Source: Paracoccaceae bacterium (GTDB lineage Bacteria; Pseudomonadota; Alphaproteobacteria; Rhodobacterales; Rhodobacteraceae). From it: a stretch of DNA of 18,094 bases. Numbering within the stretch: the stretch's first letter is position 1; the number at the start of each line of letters is the position of its first letter. The stretch lies in the NCBI GenBank assembly GCA_003561595.1, contig PWWF01000316.1, forward strand, positions 1 through 18,094. Reading direction: 5' to 3'. Shown one piece after another: positions 8,143 through 15,762 of this stretch. Below the pieces are notes generated by a model, which made no database searches, was not told the origin of the DNA, and was given only the letters and a program-made list of their open reading frames with translations. The position numbers were made by a program, and so were the translations under genes.

Positions 8143-8586
8143 ATGAGCCTGCGCGACCGTTTCTGGGACAACACCCCCCTCGACAAGATGACCCCCGAGG
8201 AATGGGAGGCGCTGTGCGATGGGTGCGGCAAGTGCTGCCTGAACAAGCTGGAAGATATCGACACGGGCGAGCTGGTCTTTACCCGCGTGGCCTGCCGCCT
8301 GTTCGATGATACCACCTGCCGCTGCGCCAATTATGCCGAACGCAAGACCCATGTGCCCGAATGCGTGGTGCTGACGCCCGCAACGCTGGAGGAGATCGCC
8401 TATTGGATGCCCCGCACCTGCGCCTATCGCCGCCTGCATGAGGGAAAGGGGTTGCCGCGCTGGCATCCGCTGGTAACAGGCGATCCGCAATCGACCCACA
8501 AGGCGGGGATGTCGGTTCAGGGGCGCACGGTGTCAGAGGCGGCGCTGCCCATCGATGAATGGGAAGATTACCCGCTGGAGGGTTGA
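8143..8586 (+). CDS. YcgN family cysteine-cluster protein (UPF0260)
   Basis: A 147-residue protein of the YcgN/UPF0260 group within the CxxCxxCC superfamily; biochemical role unknown, presumed to bind a metal or iron-sulfur centre. Nine cysteines are visible, including the signature C25-x2-C28-x2-C31-C32 (CDGCGKCC), then C51, C59, C61, C74 and C93. The N-terminal FWDNTPLDKMTPEEWEALCDGCGKCC stretch (described by positions 7-32), the ending IDEWEDYPLEG and the overall size are typical of the family. The ATG at 8143 is preferred over upstream in-frame codons because the family pattern starts there; no strong ribosome-binding site is seen. It lies divergent from the helicase and ends 9 bp from the converging popZ-like gene, so there is no room for a terminator. 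Confidence 0.9.
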   Translation: MSLRDRFWDNTPLDKMTPEEWEALCDGCGKCCLNKLEDIDTGELVFTRVACRLFDDTTCRCANYAERKTHVPECVVLTPATLEEIAYWMPRTCAYRRLHEGKGLPRWHPLVTGDPQSTHKAGMSVQGRTVSEAALPIDEWEDYPLEG

Positions 8587-8595
8587 GGCGCGGCG

Positions 8596-9258
8596 TTATT
8601 TCTGCCGCAGCGCCAGTTCGCGCGCGACTTCGGCACGCACCAGTTTGCGGATGCTGCGCGTGATCTTTTCACCCAACTCGCCCTGCAATTCCTGCCGCAC
8701 GATCTGCGCCACAAGCTGCTGCAGTATGGATTCGTCGATCAGTTGATCGGTGCTCTCGGTCTGGGCGGCGCGTGCGGGCGGTTCGGCTGCGGGCTGATGG
8801 GCCGCAGGCTGGTTGTGGGCGGGTTGCGGTGCGCCGCCCGCGGCCAGCATCGATTCGAGCCGTGACAGCGTTGCCTCAAGCGCGGCATCCTCCAGACTGG
8901 TGACAGGTGCCCCGGTTTCCGCGCTGTCCTGCGGTTCGGTCGGGGCCGGGTCAGGCCGGGTGTTGCCTGCGCTCTTGATGCGGGTCAGCAGCGAATCCGA
9001 TGGGGTGGGATCAGGCTGTTCGGTTCTATCCAACGGCTCGGGCACGATTGCCGTGTCATCAACCGGCGCATGCGATTTCTCTTGCGCGCCAGCGGCGGGC
9101 GGGCCGATCCGCAGTTCCGATGTCAGCACCAGCTTGCCGGTCAGGGGCGGTTTTTCAGGGGCATGGCCCTGTTGCTTGCCCTGCGGGTCTTGCGACACCA
9201 ATCGTCTGATCGACGACAGCACATCCTCAATCTCATGCCGTGACATTGCTTCTGTCAT
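8596..9258 (-). CDS. PopZ family (DUF2497) polar organising protein
   Basis: A 220-residue low-complexity protein resembling the alphaproteobacterial polar scaffold PopZ, which self-assembles at cell poles and gathers chromosome-partition and signalling proteins. An N-terminal helix HEIEDVLSSIRRLVSQD (8-24) matches the PopZ pattern of the EEILASIRRIISED type. A long Pro/Ala/Glu/Asp/Gln-rich, presumably disordered linker (about 25-165) follows, then a C-terminal helical block from ESILQQLVAQIVRQ to KLVRAEVARELALR (176-218), like the oligomerisation helices of PopZ. The ATG at 9258 has GAGGGG about 6 bp upstream; ATG 9246 (MSRHE) is an alternative. It lies downstream of tolC on the same strand, as popZ follows rsaFb in Caulobacter. 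valS, which I would expect next, is absent. Function is inferred by family and synteny. Confidence 0.8.
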   Translation of the reverse strand: MTEAMSRHEIEDVLSSIRRLVSQDPQGKQQGHAPEKPPLTGKLVLTSELRIGPPAAGAQEKSHAPVDDTAIVPEPLDRTEQPDPTPSDSLLTRIKSAGNTRPDPAPTEPQDSAETGAPVTSLEDAALEATLSRLESMLAAGGAPQPAHNQPAAHQPAAEPPARAAQTESTDQLIDESILQQLVAQIVRQELQGELGEKITRSIRKLVRAEVARELALRQK

Positions 9259-9386
9259 GCGCGCCCCTCTGCCCGAGCTGGCCATTCTGCTATCGCGTGC
9301 CAACCTTCTTGACGGGTTGGCGCCGGATAACGGACCTGTGTTGCCGGAACTGTAGCGCGCGCCGGATCACAAGACAATCGCCGAGT

Positions 9387-9409
9387 GCGGCCATGGTTGA
9401 CATGGCCGC
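9387..9409 (-). other. Perfect hairpin in the tolC-popZ intergenic region
   Basis: A 9-bp perfect inverted repeat (GCGGCCATG at 9387-9395 and CATGGCCGC at 9401-9409) with a five-base loop lies 15 bp beyond the tolC stop on the minus strand. No T-tract follows in that direction, so it is not a standard intrinsic terminator. An mRNA 3'-stabilising or processing structure that lets tolC and popZ be expressed at different levels is plausible. Confidence 0.45.
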
Positions 9410-9424
9410 CCCGCGCGCCGCCCG

Positions 9425-10816
9425 TCAGTCGCGGTTGAGCGCGCGCAGCACGCGGTCCAGCGCCTCACCCTGCGACGAGGTGACGGGCGCGTCGCGCACC
9501 GCGTCGAAATACGCCTCGGCGTCATAGGTCGGCACGCCCAGCCCCAGATGATCGACTGTCAGCAACCCCATGGCCGAGAGCAGGCTGTAGGTCGCTGTCT
9601 GGACCGAGGCTTCGGCCTCGAGCAGGTTGGTGCGCGCTTCCAGCAGGTCGGTTTCTGCGTTCAACACATCAAGCGTGGTGCGCACACCCAGCCGCGCTTC
9701 TTCGCGCGTGCCCTCGAACGCGCTTTCAGCGGCGCTGACCTGCTGGCGGCTGGCGGCGGTCCGGGCCTGCGCCACATCGATATTCGCCCAGGCGACGGCG
9801 ACATTCTGCAACACCCGCGCCACGCTCTGATGCAACCCCGCGCGCGCCTCGTCCCGCTGGGCATTGGCCTGACGGGTTTCCGCATTCAGTCGCCCGCCCT
9901 GAAAGATCGGGCGCGCATAGCGGATATTGGCCGACGCGCTGCGTGTGGGCTCGCTTCCGCTGCTGACCTCGGCCCCCAGATTGGCCCCGGCGGTGACCGA
10001 CCCGTGACGCTGCGCGCCGATGCGCTGCGCATTCAACTCGCCAATGGTGACCTGCTGCTGCGCCTGCAGGATATCGGGATGCGTGCGCCGCGCGATGTCC
10101 TTGGCAGCGTCGAGTGATGCGGCCGTGCTTGGCAGGGCAGGGGGCGGGCGCAGTTGCCCGGCCTCCTGGCCCGTGGCGAATTTGTAGCCCTCGCGCGCCG
10201 CGGTCAATTCGCCTTCGGCAGCGGCAAGGGCCGAACGGGCGGCGGCAAGGCTGGCTTCGGCCAGCGCGACATCGGTGCGCGTGACCTCGTTCAACTCAAA
10301 GCGCTGGCGTGCGGCTTCAAGCTCTTCGGAAATGGCGCGCACCGTCGCGCGTTGCAGCGATACGGCCTCGGTCGCGATGCGCACGTCCAGATGCGCGTTG
10401 ATGGCGCCTTGCAGCACATCCTGTTCCAGCCCGGTCAGGGCGTGCCGCGTCGCCAGAACCGAGGCTTTCGCTGCCTCGCGCGCAAGCTGTCCGCGCCCGA
10501 AATCGATCAGCGTCAGTTGCGCCTGCAACCCGACCGAGAGGGACTGGGATGGCCCGCCCCGTGCCATGATGCCAACCCCCTGCCGTGATACGATGCTGGT
10601 CGAGGCTTCGGTGACGAAATCCAGCGTCGGTCGCAGGCGGGCCACCGCGATGGCGACATCCTCATCAGCGGCGCGCAAGACGGCGCGGTTCTGTTCCAGC
10701 AGGTTCGAATTGCGATAAGCGGCGATCAGCGAATCCGCCAGCGATTGCGCGGATGCCGGGGCCGCCGCCAACATGGCGACAACGGCCATACCCGCCAGTA
10801 TCTGCCTGCATTTCAT
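9425..10816 (-). CDS. TolC family outer membrane efflux/type I secretion protein
   Basis: A 463-residue outer-membrane channel protein of the OEP family, which forms the trimeric exit duct for type I secretion or multidrug efflux. A Sec signal peptide (KCRQ, a hydrophobic core to about residue 20, cleavage likely after ASA at 23) is followed by two OEP repeats: residues ~27-225 with SLADSLIAAYRNSNLLEQNR, and ~245-430 with HPDILQAQQQVTIGELNAQR and the helix-rich NVAVAWANIDVAQARTAASR region. Both repeats are rich in Ala/Glu/Arg coiled-coil helices, as expected. The ATG at 10816 is chosen because the signal peptide starts there and AAGGGG lies about 7 bp upstream. No membrane-fusion or ABC partner is in the window, so the transported substrate is unknown. 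It sits between the PCMT-like and PopZ-like genes, probably in one operon. Confidence 0.92.
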   Translation of the reverse strand: MKCRQILAGMAVVAMLAAAPASAQSLADSLIAAYRNSNLLEQNRAVLRAADEDVAIAVARLRPTLDFVTEASTSIVSRQGVGIMARGGPSQSLSVGLQAQLTLIDFGRGQLAREAAKASVLATRHALTGLEQDVLQGAINAHLDVRIATEAVSLQRATVRAISEELEAARQRFELNEVTRTDVALAEASLAAARSALAAAEGELTAAREGYKFATGQEAGQLRPPPALPSTAASLDAAKDIARRTHPDILQAQQQVTIGELNAQRIGAQRHGSVTAGANLGAEVSSGSEPTRSASANIRYARPIFQGGRLNAETRQANAQRDEARAGLHQSVARVLQNVAVAWANIDVAQARTAASRQQVSAAESAFEGTREEARLGVRTTLDVLNAETDLLEARTNLLEAEASVQTATYSLLSAMGLLTVDHLGLGVPTYDAEAYFDAVRDAPVTSSQGEALDRVLRALNRD

Positions 10817-10862
10817 GGCCGTGCCCCTTGCATGTGCCTTGCCTCTGGTGCCTGATCTCAGC

Positions 10863-10886
10863 CCCCGGACGCGCTTGCGCTCGGGG
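10863..10886 (-). other. Imperfect stem-loop directly after the PCMT-like gene
   Basis: The bases 10863-10867 (CCCCG) pair with 10882-10886 (CGGGG). An inner three-pair stem (10870-10872 with 10877-10879) and a four-base loop complete the structure. It starts two bases beyond the pcm-like stop codon and precedes tolC by about 45 bp. It lacks a T-tract, so it may attenuate or process the transcript rather than fully end it. Confidence 0.35.
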
Positions 10887-10887
10887 C

Positions 10888-11541
10888 TTACAGGCTGAAT
10901 GTCTGTGTGCGCGAGAACCCCGGCAGAACCGGGGCCGCAGCGTTGAAGATATCGCGCCATGCGATCGCGTCGCCCTGACGGCGGCCCTGACGCACCACGC
11001 CAAGCGCGCCTTCCATGAACAGCGCCACGACGCGCCCGCCTTCGCGCAACTGGCTGACCAGTTCGGGCGGAAACTCGATAATGCCACCCTGCAGGATCAT
11101 CGCGTCATAGGGTGCATGCGCGGGCGCGCCCTCGGCCAGCGGACCCTGATGCAGCACCACGGATTCGGCATTGGCGCGGGCCAGCGCGGCCTCGGCCATC
11201 TCGATCAGCGCGGGGTCTTCCTCGACCGCGACCACGGCCTGCACCATCCGCGCCAGAAGCGCGCTGGAATAGCCGCTGGCACACCCGATATCGAGCACCA
11301 GGTCATCGCGGGTCAGAAACAGCGCATCCAGCATCTTGCTCAGTGTCCGCGGCTCCAGCAGCACGCGACCGGGGGCGAGGGTCAGGTTCTCGCCGATATA
11401 GGCGGCCTCGACCAGAGAATCGGGGACAAAGGCCTCGCGCGGGGTGCGCAACATGGCGTCGATAATGGGGAATTTGGTGACATCCGACGGGCGCACCTGC
11501 GTATCCACCATCACCCTGCGGCGCGTCGCGAAATCACTCAT
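10888..11541 (-). CDS. Protein-L-isoaspartate O-methyltransferase-like protein, divergent clade
   Basis: A 217-residue class I SAM-dependent methyltransferase of the PCMT family, whose classical members methylate isoaspartyl residues to start repair of aged proteins. The SAM-binding motif I is VLDIGCASGYSS (82-93), followed by acidic VAVEEDP (104-110) and the later GGRVVALFMEGALG. The N-terminal MVDTQVRPSDVTKFPIIDAM and LRTPREAFVP resemble the usual PCMT entry. However, where canonical enzymes have a GxTISxP-type loop with the active-site Ser, this protein reads LLEPRTLSKM (61-70). It may therefore have altered or lost isoaspartyl activity. The ATG at 11541 is preferred over a GTG at 11550; ribosome-binding site weak. 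It is the first gene of the likely pcm-tolC-popZ transcript. Confidence 0.82.
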   Translation of the reverse strand: MSDFATRRRVMVDTQVRPSDVTKFPIIDAMLRTPREAFVPDSLVEAAYIGENLTLAPGRVLLEPRTLSKMLDALFLTRDDLVLDIGCASGYSSALLARMVQAVVAVEEDPALIEMAEAALARANAESVVLHQGPLAEGAPAHAPYDAMILQGGIIEFPPELVSQLREGGRVVALFMEGALGVVRQGRRQGDAIAWRDIFNAAAPVLPGFSRTQTFSL

Positions 11542-11694
11542 GACCAGCACATCTCGATCTTGTTGTCATTGCTGTCGTCCATGCCACATCTGCCCGCGCC
11601 CCGCAACACTGCAGCGCGTGATCCGGGGTGGCAGCGCGCGGAAATGGTGGTATCTGGGCCACGGGTCATGCAGTGAACGCGAAAGGACAGGGCC

Positions 11695-12141
11695 ATGCAT
11701 CTGAATGTCTATCTAGCAGGGGAAATCCATACGGACTGGCGCGAGCGGATCATCGCGGGCGCGGACGGGCTGGCCGTGACATTTACCGGCCCCGTGACCG
11801 ATCATGCCGCGTCGGATGATTGCGGCGTGCGCATACTGGGGGCCGAGGACAACAAGTTCTGGCATGACAACAAGGGCGCGCGGCTGAACGCCATCCGCAC
11901 CCGCAAGGCGCTGGAAGAGGCCGATATCGTCGTGGTCCGCTTTGGCGAGAAATATCGCCAGTGGAACGCGGCCTTTGACGCGGGCTATGCGGCTGCACTG
12001 GGCAAATCACTGGTGGTGGTGCATGGGGCGGAACATCAGCACGCGCTCAAGGAAGTGGATGCCGCCGCCAATGCCGTGGCCGAGACGCCCGAACAGGTGG
12101 TCGCGATCCTGCGCTACACGCTGCACGGCACGCTGCCCTGA
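11695..12141 (+). CDS. YtoQ family protein
   Basis: A 148-residue protein matching the YtoQ family (small bacterial proteins of unknown biochemical role, related in pattern to nucleoside 2-deoxyribosyltransferase-like folds). It starts VYLAGEIHTDWRERI (residues 5-19) and carries NAIRTRKALEEADIVVVRFG (65-84) and the strand-helix unit WNAAFDAGYAAALGKSLVVVH (90-110). The last resembles the catalytic ExGxAxALGK element of deoxyribosyltransferases, with Asp95 where those enzymes have Glu. The ATG at 11695 follows AAAGGACAG. It lies divergent from the PCMT-like gene across a 153-bp region in which I see no convincing promoter, and 74 bp before mscL. Family call good, enzymatic role unknown. Confidence 0.85.
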   Translation: MHLNVYLAGEIHTDWRERIIAGADGLAVTFTGPVTDHAASDDCGVRILGAEDNKFWHDNKGARLNAIRTRKALEEADIVVVRFGEKYRQWNAAFDAGYAAALGKSLVVVHGAEHQHALKEVDAAANAVAETPEQVVAILRYTLHGTLP

Positions 12142-12215
12142 GCGCGCGGCACCTGTTTCCCTGATACCGGTTTCCCGGCATAGTCCTGTGCGGCAACAGA
12201 AAAGGGAGCAAGAGC

Positions 12216-12608
12216 ATGCTGAGGGAATTTCGGGATTTCATTGCGCGTGGCAATGCGATGGACATGGCCGTGGGGATCATCATTGGCGCGGCCTTCACGG
12301 CGATCGTGACATCGCTGGTGGATGATCTGGTCAATCCGCTGATCGGCATATTCGTGGGCGGGATCGATTTCAGCGCCATCAGCTTCGGGCTGGGCGAGGC
12401 GCAGTTCATGATCGGCAATTTCATCAATGCGGTAATCAAGTTCCTGATCATTGCCTTTGTGGTGTTCATGCTGGTGCGCACAGTGAACCGCGTCGCACGG
12501 ATGGGCCGGGCAGAGGCGCCAGCCGCCCCGGAAGCGCCCAAGGGGCCGACGCAGGAAGAATTGCTGATCGAGATTCGCGACGAATTGCGCGCGCGGTCGG
12601 CGGGGTAG
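12216..12608 (+). CDS. mscL: Large-conductance mechanosensitive channel MscL
   Basis: A 130-residue inner-membrane channel that opens under extreme membrane tension to release solutes during hypo-osmotic shock. The amphipathic N-terminus [13 protein letters not shown] is followed by the pore helix TM1 (about 15-43, with [22 protein letters not shown]), a short periplasmic loop around [12 protein letters not shown]2 (about 68-92, [21 protein letters not shown]) and a C-terminal helix ending in [18 protein letters not shown], the hallmark cytoplasmic bundle. Length is close to the 136 residues of E. coli MscL. ATG 12216 has AAAAGGGAG upstream. It may be co-transcribed with the metallophosphoesterase gene that begins 57 bp later. 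Confidence 0.97.
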   Translation: MLREFRDFIARGNAMDMAVGIIIGAAFTAIVTSLVDDLVNPLIGIFVGGIDFSAISFGLGEAQFMIGNFINAVIKFLIIAFVVFMLVRTVNRVARMGRAEAPAAPEAPKGPTQEELLIEIRDELRARSAG

Positions 12609-12664
12609 AGTCGCCCGTTCCAGTGCGGCGGCTTCCGCTTGCTGGTCGGGCCGGGGAGGCGGCA

Positions 12665-13330
12665 ATGCCGGAGTGCAGTTTCAGGTTTGCGGGTCTGCGC
12701 CTTGTGGCGCGCCCCTCGGGCGCGCTGTGGTGGCCGGACCGTGCCACGCTTGTGGTGGCCGATCTGCATTTCGGCAAATCCGAGCGCATGGCGCGGCGCG
12801 GCGGCGCGCTGCTGCCCCCCTATGAGAGCGCCGAGACGCTGGCGCGGCTGCGCGCAGAGCTGGCGGCCACGGGTGCGCAGCGCCTGATCGCCCTGGGTGA
12901 CACGCTTGACGATGATCTGGCCGGGCAGGCGATGGCCCCGCTGCTCGCCCCCCTTGCCGCGCGCCATGACGTGATCTGGATCACCGGCAATCACGACCCA
13001 TCACCCGCAGACCTGCCCGGTCACGCCTGCGCCGAATGGTCCGAGGGGGGCGTGAGCTTTCGCCACATCGCTGACAAAGGCCCAGATATTTCAGGTCATT
13101 ATCACCCGAAGCTCATGTTTCATAACCAGCGCATCCCGGTCTTTCTGCTGGGGCAGGCGCATCTGATCCTGCCTGCCTTTGGCGCCTATACGGGCGGGCT
13201 GGATTGCGACCACCCCGATCTGCGCGCGCTGGTGCCGCAGGGCCGCGCCATTCTGACGGGCCGGGCCGCGCGCATGGTGCCCTATCCACTGCCTGCGCGC
13301 GCGCGTCCCCGCCGCAGGGTCCCGAACTGA
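12665..13330 (+). CDS. pdeM: Ligase-associated DNA damage response endonuclease/metallophosphoesterase PdeM
   Basis: A 221-residue calcineurin-like metallophosphoesterase of the type found in Lhr-Core/ligase/exonuclease repair clusters, where characterised members are manganese-dependent DNA phosphodiesterases. All metal-site motifs are present: DLHFGK (33-38), GDTLDD (78-83), GNHD (108-111) and GHYHP (144-148). The start LRLVARPSGALWWPDRATL and the later LILPAFGAYTGGLD are also typical. The ATG at 12665 is chosen for GGGGAGG ending five bases upstream; an in-frame GTG at 12623 is less likely. It sits between mscL and ftsW, far from the helicase at 5594-8047 and on the other strand, which is unusual for this family. 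Confidence 0.88.
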   Translation: MPECSFRFAGLRLVARPSGALWWPDRATLVVADLHFGKSERMARRGGALLPPYESAETLARLRAELAATGAQRLIALGDTLDDDLAGQAMAPLLAPLAARHDVIWITGNHDPSPADLPGHACAEWSEGGVSFRHIADKGPDISGHYHPKLMFHNQRIPVFLLGQAHLILPAFGAYTGGLDCDHPDLRALVPQGRAILTGRAARMVPYPLPARARPRRRVPN

Positions 13331-13384
13331 CGGATTTCCGCTGGATCGAGGGGGCGTTTCGCGGTAGGATTGCATTCAGACCCG

Positions 13385-13413
13385 GTGAACGGGCGCAGGA
13401 TACGGCAGATAAT
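13385..13413 (+). promoter_or_regulatory. Possible sigma-70 promoter upstream of ftsW
   Basis: GTGAAC at 13385-13390 and GATAAT at 13408-13413 are separated by 17 bp, with the -10 matching consensus in five of six positions. The -35 is poor. It lies about 65 bp before the ftsW start, in a 148-bp gap after pdeM. Weak evidence; read-through from pdeM is an alternative. Confidence 0.3.
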
Positions 13414-13424
13414 CACAGGCACCC

Positions 13425-13451
13425 CTGCAGCGCGCCTTCGGCGCATGTGCA
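13425..13451 (+). other. Hairpin in the ftsW leader
   Basis: CTGCA (13425-13429) pairs with TGCAG (13447-13451), and inside it GCGCC (13432-13436) pairs with GGCGC (13440-13444) around a TTC loop, giving a two-part stem. It lies downstream of the possible promoter and 27 bp before the ftsW ATG. No T-tract follows. A role in leader folding or partial termination from pdeM is possible. Confidence 0.35.
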
Positions 13452-13478
13452 GCGATATGGGATGAACGGGGCAGTAAC

Positions 13479-14648
13479 ATGACGGAAATGGTCTATGGTG
13501 CCACGCCAGTGCGCGTGGAAGACCCTGTGCTGTCGCGCTGGTGGCGCACGCTGGACAAGGTGACACTGACGGCAGTGCTGCTGTTGATGGCAGTGGGGTT
13601 GCTGGTGGGGCTGGCGGCCTCGCCCCCTCTGGCGGCGCGCAACGGGTTGCCGCCATTTTTCTATGTGCAGCGGCAGGTCGTCTTTGGCCTTATGGGCATC
13701 ACGGCGATGATCCTGGTGTCGATGATGTCGCCCGAACGCATCCGCCGTCTGGCCGTGCTGGGGTTTTTCGTGGGTCTGCTTGCGCTGATCCTGCTGCCGT
13801 TCTTCGGCACCGATTTCGGCAAGGGCGCGGTGCGCTGGTTCAGCCTTGGCGTGGGTTCCTTGCAGCCATCGGAATTCGTCAAGCCCATGCTGGCGGTCTT
13901 TGCGGCCTGGCTTCTGGCCTCGGGGCAGGAACCGGGCGGGCCGCCGGGCAAGGCGCTGTCGGTGGGTTTCCTGTTTCTGGTGCTGGCGCTGCTGGTCATC
14001 CAGCCCGATTTCGGACAGGCCGCGCTGGTCGCGGCCGGCTGGATGGCGATGTATTTCGTGGCCGGTGCGCCGATGACACTGCTGATCGTGCTGGCCGGGC
14101 TGGTGGTCGCGGGAGGCTGGTTCTTCTATCACAGCTCCGAGCATTTCGCGCGCCGCATCGACGGGTTTCTGGCCGCCGATGTGGACCCGCGCACGCAGAT
14201 GGGCTTTGCGCAGAACGCGATATCCGAGGGCGGGTTCTTCGGCGCGGGCGTGGGCGAGGGGCGGGTGAAATGGTCGCTGCCCGATGCCCATACCGATTTC
14301 ATCATCGCTGTGGCCGCCGAGGAATACGGCCTGATCCTTGTGCTGTTCATCATCGGGCTGTTTGCCACGGTGCTGTTGCGCTCGCTTTTCCGGCTGATGC
14401 GCGAACGCGACATGTTCATCCGGCTGGCGGGCACCGGGCTGGTGGTGATGATCTCGCTGCAGGCGATGATCAATATGGGCGTGGCGGTGCGGCTGTTGCC
14501 GTCGAAAGGCATGACCTTGCCGTTCGTGTCCTATGGCGGGTCCTCGCTGCTTGCGATGGGAATCTCGATCGGTATGCTTCTTGCATTCACGCGCACCCGC
14601 CCGCAGGGCGAGATCGGCGAATTGCTCGCCCGGCGCGCGCAGTCCTGA
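13479..14648 (+). CDS. ftsW: Peptidoglycan glycosyltransferase FtsW (SEDS family)
   Basis: A 389-residue polytopic inner-membrane protein with about ten helices that polymerises lipid II into septal glycan strands together with its class B PBP partner (FtsI). SEDS signatures: GAVRWFSLG followed by LQPSEFVKP (128-136), IQPDFGQ (174-180), the extracellular loop [11 protein letters not shown] with Asp273 at the position I take to be the essential SEDS aspartate, EEYG (281-284), and [26 protein letters not shown] near the end (given here as the stretch around residue 335-360). FtsW rather than RodA is supported by the murG and murC neighbours. The ATG at 13479 has GGGG about 9 bp upstream; ATG 13488 is an alternative. 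murG follows after 13 bp. Confidence 0.95.
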   Translation: MTEMVYGATPVRVEDPVLSRWWRTLDKVTLTAVLLLMAVGLLVGLAASPPLAARNGLPPFFYVQRQVVFGLMGITAMILVSMMSPERIRRLAVLGFFVGLLALILLPFFGTDFGKGAVRWFSLGVGSLQPSEFVKPMLAVFAAWLLASGQEPGGPPGKALSVGFLFLVLALLVIQPDFGQAALVAAGWMAMYFVAGAPMTLLIVLAGLVVAGGWFFYHSSEHFARRIDGFLAADVDPRTQMGFAQNAISEGGFFGAGVGEGRVKWSLPDAHTDFIIAVAAEEYGLILVLFIIGLFATVLLRSLFRLMRERDMFIRLAGTGLVVMISLQAMINMGVAVRLLPSKGMTLPFVSYGGSSLLAMGISIGMLLAFTRTRPQGEIGELLARRAQS

Positions 14649-14661
14649 AAGGGCAAGACCC

Positions 14662-15762
14662 ATGGCCAGACCGCCACTTCTGATGATCGCCGCCGGGGGC
14701 ACGGGGGGGCATATGTTCCCCGCGCAGGCCCTGGCCGAGGCGATGCTGGCGCGCGGCTGGCGGGTGACGCTCTCGACCGATGCGCGCGGCGCGCGCTATG
14801 CGGGCGGCTTCCCCGATGCCGTGCGGGTCGAAGAGGTCAGCGCAGCCACCTTCGCGCGTGGCGGGCTGGGCGCGAAACTGGCGGTGCCCTTTCGCCTGCT
14901 GGGCGGTGTGCTGGCGGCGACCGCGCGCATGATCTGGGACCGCCCTGCCGTTGTGGTGGGCTTTGGCGGCTATCCCAGCATCCCGGCGCTGGGGGCGGCC
15001 TGGATGTTGCGCGTGCCGCGGATGATCCATGAACAGAATGGCGTGCTGGGCCGTGTGAATGCAGCTTTCGCGCGGCGCGTGAACCGGCTGGCCTGCGGCA
15101 CCAGCCCCACCCAGATGCCCGAGGGGATCGCCAGCGAATTCACCGGCAACCCGGTGCGCGCGGCAGTGCTGGAACGCGCGGGCGCGGGCTATATCCCGCC
15201 GGGCGATTACCCGATGGACCTGCTGGTGATCGGCGGCAGTCAGGGCGCGCGCATCCTGTCGGATGTGGTCCCCCCCGCCATCGCCGCGTTGCCTGACGAG
15301 ATCAAGCGCAACCTGACTGTGTGGCATCAGGCGCGCGAGGAAGATATCCCGCGCGTTGTCGCCGCCTATGATGATGGCGGTGTTGCCGCTGAAATCGCGC
15401 CCTTCTTCTCGGATATCCCGCGTCGTTTGTCGGAATGCCAGCTTGTCATCAGCCGGGCGGGCGCGTCCTCTGTCGCCGATATCTCGGTCATCGGGCGCCC
15501 CTCGATCCTTGTGCCCTTTGCCGCTGCGACCGCCAATCATCAGGCGGCGAATGCGCGGATGCTGTCCTCCGTCGATGCGGCCGTGGTCTTTCCCGAATCC
15601 CAGTTCACGCCCGAGGCGCTGACCGAAAGCCTTTCCTCCATCCTGACCAACCCCGAGGCCGCCAAGGCGATGGCGCAGGCCGCGCTGTCGGCGGGCCGTG
15701 CAGATGCGACCGAGCGTCTGGTGGCGCTGGTCGAAACCCTCTCCCGAAAGGAGGCCCCATGA
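14662..15762 (+). CDS. murG: Undecaprenyldiphospho-muramoylpentapeptide beta-N-acetylglucosaminyltransferase MurG
   Basis: A 366-residue GT-B glycosyltransferase at the cytoplasmic membrane face. It adds GlcNAc from UDP-GlcNAc to lipid I to make lipid II. Visible motifs: the N-terminal glycine-rich loop [10 protein letters not shown] (12-21), [26 protein letters not shown] (121-133), EFTGNPVR, the second glycine loop GGSQGA (191-196) and the donor-site SRAGASS with [10 protein letters not shown] after it. Length is standard. The ATG at 14662 has AAAGGG upstream and is 13 bp from the ftsW stop. Its last codons hold the murC ribosome-binding site, and its stop overlaps the murC start (ATGA), so the two are translationally coupled. 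Confidence 0.97.
   Translation: MARPPLLMIAAGGTGGHMFPAQALAEAMLARGWRVTLSTDARGARYAGGFPDAVRVEEVSAATFARGGLGAKLAVPFRLLGGVLAATARMIWDRPAVVVGFGGYPSIPALGAAWMLRVPRMIHEQNGVLGRVNAAFARRVNRLACGTSPTQMPEGIASEFTGNPVRAAVLERAGAGYIPPGDYPMDLLVIGGSQGARILSDVVPPAIAALPDEIKRNLTVWHQAREEDIPRVVAAYDDGGVAAEIAPFFSDIPRRLSECQLVISRAGASSVADISVIGRPSILVPFAAATANHQAANARMLSSVDAAVVFPESQFTPEALTESLSSILTNPEAAKAMAQAALSAGRADATERLVALVETLSRKEAP
15747..15754 (+). promoter_or_regulatory. Strong murC ribosome-binding site inside the end of murG
   Basis: AAAGGAGG, a near-perfect anti-16S match, ends four bases before the murC ATG at 15759. It fixes the murC start and shows that murC initiates efficiently despite overlapping murG by four bases. 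Confidence 0.85.

Noticed and set aside
6680..8146. 488-codon plus-strand open frame opposite the helicase
   Set aside because: Low-complexity Arg/Gln/His-rich translation. The helicase on the other strand has every expected motif in order.
13413..14702. 429-codon minus-strand open frame opposite ftsW
   Set aside because: Antisense shadow of ftsW with the same His/Gln/Arg-rich composition and no family signature.
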